Source: an uncultured Porphyromonadaceae bacterium (GTDB lineage: Bacteria; Bacteroidota; Bacteroidia; Bacteroidales; Barnesiellaceae). Taken from it: a stretch of 64,000 bases of DNA. Where the stretch lies: NCBI GenBank assembly GCA_900538555.1, contig UPYI01000011.1:48267-112266 (forward strand), in the 5' to 3' direction. The notes beneath the pieces were generated by a model that saw nothing but the letters and a program-made list of their open reading frames with translations, did no database searches and was not told where the DNA came from. A program made the translations under genes and the position numbers. Shown here one piece after another: positions 7,652 to 14,903 of the stretch (positions are counted from its first letter, which is position 1; every line of letters begins with the position of its first letter).

Positions 7652-8803
7652 CTATTCCAGACAACGGCGATAAACGTGCAACAGATCTTCCGCCAATGAA
7701 GCACGATCGAAACGGCGCACATACGCCCTGCCCCGGGTAATCATGGATTCGCGCAATTGTTCGTCGGACAGTACCCGGTTCATCGCTTCCGCCATAGCCG
7801 TCGCATCATCCGGATCGACATAAAGCGAATCGGGACCTCCGGCTTCTTCCAGACACGACCCCGTCGCGCCTATCACCGGCACACCGGCATTCAATGCCTC
7901 GATAATCGGAATACCGAAACCTTCGAAATAGGACGGATAGACAAACAGCGAAGCCAAACGGTAAAGCACCGGCAAATCTATGCCGTTTACCCGATGCAGG
8001 ATGTGCAGGCGCGACGACAGCCCATGATCCTCAGCATAACGGACTACCTCGTCGGTATAAGCCGTATGACGACCTACCGCCACCAAATGTACAGACGCAT
8101 CTACCTGCGATAATGCTTTCACCGCCAGCAACAGGTTTTTCCGCGACTCGATACTGCCAACGTTCAACATAAAGCGTTCGGGCAAACGATAAGCCCTGCG
8201 TACCCGCTCCGATTCCGAGTCGGGCACTTCACGGGCAAAGACTTCGCTACACCCCTGATACACCACATCTATTTTATCGGGATCTATATCGTAAAATTGC
8301 ACGATGTCGCGCTTCGTACATTCGCTCACCGCTACCACACGAGTAGCATTCCGGCAAGCCGATTTGAATTTCTTATCGTAAATGCGACGGTCTATCGCCC
8401 CGTAATATTCGGGATAACGCAAAAAAATCAGATCATGGATAGTCACCACCGAACGGATGCCTGCCGAGTTCAGCCCGGTCGGCAGCTCGTTGCTCAACCC
8501 GTGAAACAGTTCCACACCGTCGCGCCGCAAGTCGGCAGCCATACCATAGGTACGCCACCACGAACGAAGTATGCCGGGATAATGTCCGGCAGGCAAGTGT
8601 GACGAAACGTTTCCGTATTCAAGCAATCGGGCATAATCGGCATTGTCGCGCAATTTCGGGATGTAAAGGCGCAAGCGGCTATCGGGCAGACGCTCCGCCA
8701 TCGACGAAATAATAAACCGGCTGTAATTCCCCAGTCCGGTGAAATTGGCTACCGCCCGTTTGGCATCATAACCGATCACCCGCGAAGTCAGCAAATCGTC
8801 CAT
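7652..8803 (-). CDS. Glycosyltransferase family 4 (GT-B fold)
   Basis: The 383-aa protein is a retaining GT-B glycosyltransferase of the GT4 group, which moves sugars from nucleotide donors to glycans or lipids. The N-terminal domain contains GLGNYSRFIISSM, typical of family 4 enzymes acting on cell-surface polymers. The C-terminal donor-binding domain shows LNVGSIESRKNLLLAVKAL, then PSYFEGFGIPIIEALNAG with the E-x7-E motif near residues 295-310. The gene is alone between a toxin module and a PH-like gene, so its polysaccharide pathway cannot be inferred. No signal peptide is seen, consistent with a cytoplasmic enzyme. Confidence 0.9.
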   Translation of the reverse strand: MDDLLTSRVIGYDAKRAVANFTGLGNYSRFIISSMAERLPDSRLRLYIPKLRDNADYARLLEYGNVSSHLPAGHYPGILRSWWRTYGMAADLRRDGVELFHGLSNELPTGLNSAGIRSVVTIHDLIFLRYPEYYGAIDRRIYDKKFKSACRNATRVVAVSECTKRDIVQFYDIDPDKIDVVYQGCSEVFAREVPDSESERVRRAYRLPERFMLNVGSIESRKNLLLAVKALSQVDASVHLVAVGRHTAYTDEVVRYAEDHGLSSRLHILHRVNGIDLPVLYRLASLFVYPSYFEGFGIPIIEALNAGVPVIGATGSCLEEAGGPDSLYVDPDDATAMAEAMNRVLSDEQLRESMITRGRAYVRRFDRASLAEDLLHVYRRCLE

Positions 8804-8991
8804 CTTATTATCTTATTACAATACAACAAAAATAGTGTAAACCGCATATAAAACCAAATCGTCGGGACGCAATAACACTCCGGACAAAGATACCCGATAG
8901 CGTTCCTTCCCGAAAATAAATCCCATCCAAACCCTTGCAATATCGTAAAGGTCTCCCGATTCTCAAAAAACTACTATCCCACAAAGCGATT

Positions 8992-9381
8992 TTATACATC
9001 TTTCCTCCGCAGTAATTCCGCCCGGAAGGCATCACCATTTTCGGGCGATACAAAGCAGCGCGAACCGTTGCGAAGTACGAGATTGAATCCTCGGGAAGAA
9101 ACTGCCGTCCACGAAAAAAGTCGGGTAGCCGGTTGCACATCGGCGATATCGGACAAAGCAATGCGCCGCAATGGCAACACTCCGCGGAATACCGTAAGCG
9201 TATCGTCGTCCAACCGATATTCCGTCTTTACCAGCATCTGCGACAATACTACATTTATCGCCAACAACAATACCGCCCAAACAATCCGATGAAACCAAAA
9301 CAATGCAGCCATTGCCAACAGCATTGCTGTCAGTAGGGTGATAAACAACGCCCCGGGTTTCGTTTTAAATGTCCTTTGCAT
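8992..9381 (-). CDS. Small PH-like domain membrane protein
   Basis: The 129-aa protein has two adjacent hydrophobic segments (residues about 12-47) followed by a short beta-rich domain with TEYRLDDDTLTVFRGVLPLR, the pattern of bacterial PH-like (bPH_2) domain proteins. Its function is unknown. An upstream ATG at 9417 exists, but the conserved-looking start MQRTFKTKPGALF at 9381 is preferred, because a TATCTTTG box on the minus strand (9411-9404) lies just upstream of it and would exclude the longer start. Confidence 0.7.
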   Translation of the reverse strand: MQRTFKTKPGALFITLLTAMLLAMAALFWFHRIVWAVLLLAINVVLSQMLVKTEYRLDDDTLTVFRGVLPLRRIALSDIADVQPATRLFSWTAVSSRGFNLVLRNGSRCFVSPENGDAFRAELLRRKDV

Positions 9382-9403
9382 AAAAATAGATAATAGATTT
9401 ATG

Positions 9404-9500
9404 CAAAGATAATGCAAATCGAGAGCAAAGACATCAAACTTGTTTGAATGGCTATGCCGAGATGCCGCTTATCTTCTACAAAGATAATGCAAGCCGAAAA
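9404..9500 (-). repeat. Promoter repeat, minus-strand array (about two units of 75 bp)
   Basis: Read on the minus strand, GGCTTGCATTATCTTTG and ATTTGCATTATCTTTG recur with a 75-bp period. Between them are CATCTCGGCATAG and CAAACAAGTTTG, matching the CTCGGC and CAAATAAATTTG parts of copies A and C. Divergence between units is substantial. Confidence 0.65.
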
Positions 9501-9575
9501 CAGAGACAAGTTTACTTAGGGTATGTTAAGGAGAAGTTTATCTTCTATAAAGATACACATTGTAACAAATCTTCG

Positions 9576-9733
9576 TATCTTTGACTATACCTTAGATACT
9601 CCGCCCCGGCAAAGCACAAATAAAATTTGTTTTTGCTCTCGGCTTATTCGTAATCTTTGGCTACGCCTTAGATACTCCGCCTCGGCAAAGCACAAATAAA
9701 TTTGTTTTTGCACTCGGCTTATTCGTATCTTTG
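9576..9733 (+). repeat. nadB: Promoter repeat, plus-strand tandem array upstream of nadB
   Basis: Two 76-bp units share CCTTAGATACTCCGCC, then CGGCAAAGCACAAATAAA, TTTGTTTTTGC and CTCGGCTTATTCGTA, with only a few substitutions or single-base indels. A third TTCGTATCTTTG precedes them at 9573-9583. The last unit places TTTG (9701-9704) 21 bp before TATCTTTG (9726-9733). This is the best promoter candidate for nadB, giving a leader of about 185 nt. Confidence 0.75.
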
Positions 9734-9926
9734 TATAATTTTGCATCGCGGAAAGCACGATGTACAAAAAGTACGGGAGCATAAACAGAAGGGAAAAGGG
9801 GCGGCAATTCATGCCCGGTCGAACAGAGTTTCCCGAAAGTTGTACCGTAAATAAAAAACATCGGGCTTTATATTCGGAAAATAAACACCCGTACCGCATT
9901 TCGGCAGGGGGTATAAATAAAATATC

Positions 9927-11510
9927 ATGATACAGAAATTCGATTTCTTAGTAATCGGATCGGGCATCGCAGGCATGAGCTTCGCGCTGAAAGTTGCCCA
10001 CAAAGGCAAAGTAGCCCTGATCTGTAAAACCGAACTGGAAGAAGCGAATACCTATTTCGCACAAGGGGGTGTCGCCTCGGTCACCAATACTTTGGTCGAT
10101 AATTTCGACAAACACATAGAAGACACGATGATTGCCGGCGACTGGATCAGCGACCGTGCCGCAGTCGAAAAAGTCGTACGTGAAGCACCTTCACAAATCA
10201 AAGAACTCATCGAATGGGGCGTCAGCTTCGATAAAAACGAAAAAGGCGAATTCGATCTGCACCGCGAAGGCGGACACTCCGAATTCCGTATCCTCCACCA
10301 TAAGGACAATACCGGCGCAGAGATTCAAGACAGTTTGATACGCGCCGTCAAACAACACCCGAATATCACGATACTCGAAAAGCATTTCGCAATCGAGATC
10401 ATCACCCAACACCATTTAGGTGTCACCGTTACCCGACAGACTCCCGATATCGAATGCTACGGTGCGTATGTACTCGATCTGGAAACCGGATCGGTAGATA
10501 CATTCCTGTCGAAAGTGACCCTGATCGCCACCGGAGGCGTAGGTGCCGTGTACCAGACAACCACCAACCCGCTGGTAGCTACCGGCGACGGTATCGCCAT
10601 GGTATACCGCGCCAAAGGCACGGTGAAAGATATGGAATTCATACAGTTCCATCCCACCGCCCTTTATCACCCCGGCGACCGCCCCTCGTTCCTCATCACG
10701 GAAGCCATGCGCGGATACGGAGGCGTATTGCGCACCAAAGACGGTAAAGAGTTCATGCAGAAATACGACCCGCGTTTATCGCTCGCACCGCGCGATATTG
10801 TAGCCCGCGCCATCGACAACGAGATGAAAAACCGGGGAGACGATCATGTCTACCTCGATGTCACGCACAAAGATGCGGAAGAGACGAAAAAACACTTCCC
10901 CAACATCTATGAGAAGTGTCTGAGTCTGGGCATCGACATCACCAAAGACTATATTCCCGTCGCTCCCGCCGCGCATTACCTTTGCGGCGGTATCAAGGTT
11001 GATCTGAATGCCTGCTCGTCCATACGCCGCCTGTATGCCGTAGGCGAATGCTCCTGCACCGGATTACACGGAGGCAACCGGTTGGCTTCCAACTCCTTGA
11101 TCGAAGCTGTCGTTTATGCCGACGCCGCTGCCAAACATTCGTTGAGCGTACTCGACCAATACAGTTACCGCGAGGATATTCCCGAATGGAACGACGAAGG
11201 TACGCAATCGCCCGAAGAGATGGTACTGATCACACAAAGTGTCAAGGAGGTGGGACAGATCATGAGTACATACGTCGGAATCGTACGTTCCGATCTGCGC
11301 CTGAAACGGGCATGGGACCGGTTGGATATTCTTTACGAAGAGACCGAAAGCCTGTTTAAACGGAGCAAGGTTTCACGCGAGATTTGCGAATTGCGCAACA
11401 TGATCAATACCGGCTATCTGATCATGCGGCAGGCAATGGAACGCAAGGAAAGCCGCGGATTGCACTACACGATCGACTATCCGCACAAGAAAGACGAATA
11501 CCATTCCTAA
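9927..11510 (+). CDS. nadB: L-aspartate oxidase
   Basis: NadB oxidises L-aspartate to iminoaspartate, the first step of de novo NAD synthesis, with FAD. The 527-aa protein starts with the FAD fold VIGSGIAGMSFALKVA. It contains HREGGHSEFRILHHKDNTG near residues 112-130, and the active-site region FIQFHPTALYHPGDRPSFLI with EAMRGYGGVLR near 240-275. The flavin segment GECSCTGLHGGNRLASNSL is near residue 375. nadA and nadC are not nearby. A strong hairpin terminator directly follows the stop codon, so it appears monocistronic. Confidence 0.96.
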   Translation: MIQKFDFLVIGSGIAGMSFALKVAHKGKVALICKTELEEANTYFAQGGVASVTNTLVDNFDKHIEDTMIAGDWISDRAAVEKVVREAPSQIKELIEWGVSFDKNEKGEFDLHREGGHSEFRILHHKDNTGAEIQDSLIRAVKQHPNITILEKHFAIEIITQHHLGVTVTRQTPDIECYGAYVLDLETGSVDTFLSKVTLIATGGVGAVYQTTTNPLVATGDGIAMVYRAKGTVKDMEFIQFHPTALYHPGDRPSFLITEAMRGYGGVLRTKDGKEFMQKYDPRLSLAPRDIVARAIDNEMKNRGDDHVYLDVTHKDAEETKKHFPNIYEKCLSLGIDITKDYIPVAPAAHYLCGGIKVDLNACSSIRRLYAVGECSCTGLHGGNRLASNSLIEAVVYADAAAKHSLSVLDQYSYREDIPEWNDEGTQSPEEMVLITQSVKEVGQIMSTYVGIVRSDLRLKRAWDRLDILYEETESLFKRSKVSREICELRNMINTGYLIMRQAMERKESRGLHYTIDYPHKKDEYHS

Positions 11511-11520
11511 AAAAAGACAA

Positions 11521-11566
11521 ACGACACGCCCGAAGTCTTCTATCCGACTTCGGGCGTGTCGTTTTT
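11521..11566 (+). terminator. Rho-independent terminator of nadB
   Basis: A 17-bp perfect stem (11521-11537 with 11546-11562, ACGACACGCCCGAAGTC and its complement) closes an 8-base loop and is followed by a short T run. It begins 10 bases after the nadB stop. Confidence 0.92.
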
Positions 11567-11670
11567 ATAAAACGGAATCGGAAAAGGCGGGGCATAACGG
11601 ACTATCGGACGGTGTTATCATCGCAAGCGGGGTAAAGCCGTTTACGTCGCAGACCCTGTTGCACGCACCC

Positions 11671-11704
11671 CTATTCTCTACCGACAACCGTTGCAAGAGA
11701 ATAG
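11671..11704. terminator. Possible hairpin downstream of the DUF6377-type gene
   Basis: CTATTCTCT (11671-11679) pairs with AGAGAATAG (11696-11704) around a 16-base loop. There is no clear T run on either strand, so a terminator role for the gene ending at 11724 is only possible. Confidence 0.35.
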
Positions 11705-11723
11705 AGATCGGAATGGATATGCT

Positions 11724-13406
11724 CTATACGACGACATCGGAACGGCTTTCCGCCCGTCCTATTTTCAGAAGCTCCTCCTCCAATTTATTACGGTCGCCCT
11801 TAGCCTTGTTGCGCACCTTAGCCCGATAATTATATATCGTAGTCAATGAATAGCGCAGGAACTTTGCGATGCGGTCGCTGTCCGAAATGCCGAGACGTAT
11901 CAGCGCGAATATTCTGAGTTCGGTATTGAGAGAACCTCTCTTCTTCGGCAAGATCGCCTCTTCCGGCAGAAGCAACCGGTTGAAATCCTCGACAAAGGTA
12001 GGATAGAGTTGCAGGAAAGTCTTGTCGAACTGATCGTAAAACGCTTTCAACTCATCGTCGATAAAGGTTGTCGATTTAACGAACTTCTTCAATTCGTCGG
12101 GTCGTCCGGAGCCGACCAGCTTCGCGACCGATTTCCGATAAGAGTCGAGCTTGTCTATATACACGAGACACTGGTCCATATACCTGCCGATATACACCTC
12201 TTTCAGTTCGGATATTTCGGCAATGGCATCGTTCGCTTCGCAAAGCCTTTCGTTCGACTCTTTCAATTGCTCGGTCAGGTCGTTGAGTTGCAAATAGGCG
12301 GTTTCCGTTTCCCGGCGGGCATTGGCTATTCTCTGCATCTGTTTCCGCATATAGACAAGAAAAGCGACAAGTACCAGCGACAGCAAGGTAATGATGGCGA
12401 TAGTCCTTACAAGCACATTTTTCTGGCTTTCTATGGTCTCTACATATATCCCGTTGATCATGGGGTACGAATCGTTCATCTCCACAATCCGCTGCCGGGC
12501 ATTGCATTTGGCGGCATCGTCCACGGCGATCGACATAAAATCATACGCCCGATTCAAATCCCCTTCCTTGTAAAGCAATAAAGCCAGCTCGCGCAACGAG
12601 ATATATTCCCGTACCGAAGATTTCATATCCGATATGGCAGAGAGTATCAGCAATTCCTTTTGCTTTTCCGCATTTTTAAGTTTCGCATAGGATTCTGCCA
12701 AAGTCCATGAGCAGATAGCGTTCTCGTGTTCCGACAGTTCGCGGTTCGACATGAACGAGTTCAACACGTCGATCGCCTCCGAAGGCATCCCCTTGACATT
12801 CAACAGATCTGCCTTTGTAATGACATGCGACAAGGAATTGGGATCATTCACGGCGATCAAAGAATCCCTATACATATTGGTCATCTCGGCATACTTCCGT
12901 TTTTCGGGCAAGAACACGGCATAATCCGCCAACCTGCCGTACACCGTACGTTTGATATGGTAGTAATACGGACGGAGGTATCCGGGCAATTGGTCCATTC
13001 CGATCGAATCCACGATTTCGAGGGTTTCATGATACATGCCGGTCGCACTCAATATACTTGCCCGATTCATCCTCGCATTCATGATCAGAGCCTGATCGCC
13101 TATTCTCCGGGCAACAGTCTCCTGACGCAAACTGATATTGTATGCCGAATCGGCATTGAACGGATGATATTCGTCGAACAGCACCCTGAGTGCTTCGAAC
13201 GTTTCCCGATCATTCTCCGTCCGGAAAAGATTATCCCGTAATTCCGACAACCGGGCTTCCTTTTCCGCCAGATAGATCGCCCGGTTTGCAATGACATCAT
13301 CCAACTGCTTCATGAGAGAATCCACAGCCGAATGTCCGGATGCCGAAACCCGACATACATCGAAAAGGGACAGCAACAATATGAAGTGTATCAAAAGCGT
13401 TTTCAT
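11724..13406 (-). CDS. DUF6377-type membrane regulator with C-terminal helix-turn-helix (paralogue 1)
   Basis: This 560-aa protein has a signal peptide (MKTLLIHFILLLSLF), a TPR-like helical periplasmic region of about 330 residues and a transmembrane segment (IITLLSLVLVAFLVYM). A coiled coil of about 50 residues follows, and then a C-terminal LuxR-like helix-turn-helix: ELRIFALIRLGISDSDRI, followed by FLRYSLTTIYNYRAKV. The layout fits the DUF6377 family, which I know as Bacteroidales proteins often linked to glycan loci. It is probably a one-component membrane-bound regulator. It lies just downstream of the GH31/SusE-F-like pair. A close paralogue sits at 28987-30606 before SusC. An upstream in-frame start at 13541 lacks a signal peptide and overlaps the terminator region, so the ATG at 13406 is chosen. 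Confidence 0.75.
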   Translation of the reverse strand: MKTLLIHFILLLSLFDVCRVSASGHSAVDSLMKQLDDVIANRAIYLAEKEARLSELRDNLFRTENDRETFEALRVLFDEYHPFNADSAYNISLRQETVARRIGDQALIMNARMNRASILSATGMYHETLEIVDSIGMDQLPGYLRPYYYHIKRTVYGRLADYAVFLPEKRKYAEMTNMYRDSLIAVNDPNSLSHVITKADLLNVKGMPSEAIDVLNSFMSNRELSEHENAICSWTLAESYAKLKNAEKQKELLILSAISDMKSSVREYISLRELALLLYKEGDLNRAYDFMSIAVDDAAKCNARQRIVEMNDSYPMINGIYVETIESQKNVLVRTIAIITLLSLVLVAFLVYMRKQMQRIANARRETETAYLQLNDLTEQLKESNERLCEANDAIAEISELKEVYIGRYMDQCLVYIDKLDSYRKSVAKLVGSGRPDELKKFVKSTTFIDDELKAFYDQFDKTFLQLYPTFVEDFNRLLLPEEAILPKKRGSLNTELRIFALIRLGISDSDRIAKFLRYSLTTIYNYRAKVRNKAKGDRNKLEEELLKIGRAESRSDVVV

Positions 13407-13508
13407 ACCAACTGTAAAATTAATGAATTTTTGCATCGGGGGTGAAACAATCGTCAGTAAAAAATGACCCGGAAACATATATCCGGATTTCCCTTTATGA
13501 CAAGGAAC

Positions 13509-13550
13509 AAAGGGGTTGCCAAAACATGAGTTTCGATGCAACCCCTTTTT
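13509..13550. terminator. Hairpin terminator between SusE/F-like gene and DUF6377-type gene
   Basis: AAAGGGGTTGC (13509-13519) pairs with GCAACCCCTTT (13538-13548). It belongs to a family of GGGGTTG...CGATGCAACCCC hairpins also found at 58111-58142, 59913-59957 and, more loosely, 60266-60303. It separates the two minus-strand genes. Confidence 0.7.
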
Positions 13551-13574
13551 CGGTATCGGGAGAGTGAAAAAGAT

Positions 13575-14903
13575 CTATTTTATCATCAGCTTCGTTGCTT
13601 TCCGTCCCTCCACCTTGATACAAACGCCGGTTGAAGGTTCGTAAAGTTTCATCCCTTGCAGATTGTAATAACATACGTCCGGATGCTGCTCCGACGTATC
13701 GACCGCCTCTATTCCGGCATTTTGTTTTCCGGGAATCTCCACAGTCCCGGACGGTCCTAAATAAACCCCTTTCAGCACCTCTGTCCTTGTATTGAGTTCA
13801 AGACGATACATGCCGTCTTTCTCTATCGTCCATTTCAGATCGTCGCCGCCGGAAATCCGGGCAGAGCTTTCCCCGATAGCCGGAGCATCCGCGACATAAG
13901 GGTGATATGTATCGCGAAACCAGTCCTGTGCCGTAAGTATCTTAAATTTATCGGGTTCGTCCGGCTCTATCACCGCACCGCCGGATGCTGTCTTTTTATC
14001 CCAACCGATCCTAAGCTCACCTTCCCAGACCATCACCTCCGGATCGGCGGGATCGGGGAAAAAGAGACAATTGCTTTCGTCCCAATAGTTCCAAGCACGT
14101 TCGCAGCAACCACCCACAAGGTAGAGCACCGAAGCCGGACGATATTTACGGCACATGTACGAACGGCTGGCAAGGTCGAGGTATATGGTATAATCACCGC
14201 CTACCATGACGCTCCACCCGACCGCATTCCTATCAGCGGTAGCATACAGCGGATTATAGAAACCCTCTCCGAACGAAATATCCACGTCGCTGAACCGCGG
14301 TACATAATATGTAGTCTGTTCCGTTTCCGTCGGGGTATCCATCAACTTGACAGAGCCCGGTTTCAGACGAACGGATTGTTTGAACTCGGTATCGAACAGG
14401 TTCGAAATCTCGATCGCCCGGTTGTCGGTAGCCGTTCCCGACAAATAGAACTTATCGGGCCATTGAGCGGTCTCTACCGGTTCTTTCACCGTCATCCTCA
14501 TACTTGTAAGATCGACGACAACGGTATAGTTTCCGGTTTCCGCTACCCGAAATTTGCAATCCCGGTTACCGTCCAATGCCCAGTCCGCATAAAACTCAAT
14601 CGCATGAATCTCGCCGATTCCCACCGTAAGATTGCTGCCGGCAGCCACAATATGCTTGTGCCATGCCTCGCGGTTGTTCATAAACTTGAAATCTTTTCCG
14701 CCGGCAAGTCTACCCGTCCATTCAAACACGCCATCGGCGATCTTGGTCATCCCGTCGGCTTTGCCCAAATCCCACGAAGCAGGGGTTGCATCCCCGACGA
14801 TGTATATCTGCCCGTATTCTATCGAATTGGACAGGTCTTGTCCGACAGCCGATAAAGTGCAGATTATAAGAGAGGTTATAAATAATATCCGTTTCATGTT
14901 CAT
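13575..14903 (-). CDS. SusE/SusF-like outer-membrane starch-binding protein with sorting-like tail
   Basis: The 442-aa protein has a signal peptide (MKRILFITSLIICTLSAVGQ) and then tandem SusE/F-type modules. The first is GQIYIVGDATPASWDLGKAD near residue 31; another begins KFYLSGTATDNRA near 152; a third begins VLYLVGGCCERAWNYWDES near 262. Such proteins bind alpha-glucans at the cell surface. Unlike SusE/F it has no lipobox Cys. It ends in VCYYNLQGMKLYEPSTG and a basic tail, resembling the C-terminal sorting regions of other proteins in this window. Its start overlaps the GH31 stop by 4 bases (ATGA), so the two are coupled. A second ATG at 14897 is equally possible. Confidence 0.8.
   Translation of the reverse strand: MNMKRILFITSLIICTLSAVGQDLSNSIEYGQIYIVGDATPASWDLGKADGMTKIADGVFEWTGRLAGGKDFKFMNNREAWHKHIVAAGSNLTVGIGEIHAIEFYADWALDGNRDCKFRVAETGNYTVVVDLTSMRMTVKEPVETAQWPDKFYLSGTATDNRAIEISNLFDTEFKQSVRLKPGSVKLMDTPTETEQTTYYVPRFSDVDISFGEGFYNPLYATADRNAVGWSVMVGGDYTIYLDLASRSYMCRKYRPASVLYLVGGCCERAWNYWDESNCLFFPDPADPEVMVWEGELRIGWDKKTASGGAVIEPDEPDKFKILTAQDWFRDTYHPYVADAPAIGESSARISGGDDLKWTIEKDGMYRLELNTRTEVLKGVYLGPSGTVEIPGKQNAGIEAVDTSEQHPDVCYYNLQGMKLYEPSTGVCIKVEGRKATKLMIK

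Larger units (their letters stand above)
9382..9926. other. 545-bp intergenic region of outward-facing tandem promoter repeats
   Basis: No gene is visible. On the minus strand two TATCTTTG boxes lie 75 bp apart (9411-9404 and 9486-9479). On the plus strand three similar boxes lie at 9576-9583, 9651-9659 and 9726-9733, the last two being the ends of 76-bp tandem units. The arrays face outward to the PH-like gene and to nadB. Confidence 0.75.

Noticed and set aside
8808..9161. A 117-codon minus-strand frame overlapping the PH-like gene
   Set aside because: It overlaps the better supported PH-like protein, with Cys- and Phe-rich text typical of a shadow frame.
9576..9733. CRISPR array
   Set aside because: Only two to three near-identical units without distinct spacers; each unit is a promoter-like tandem repeat.
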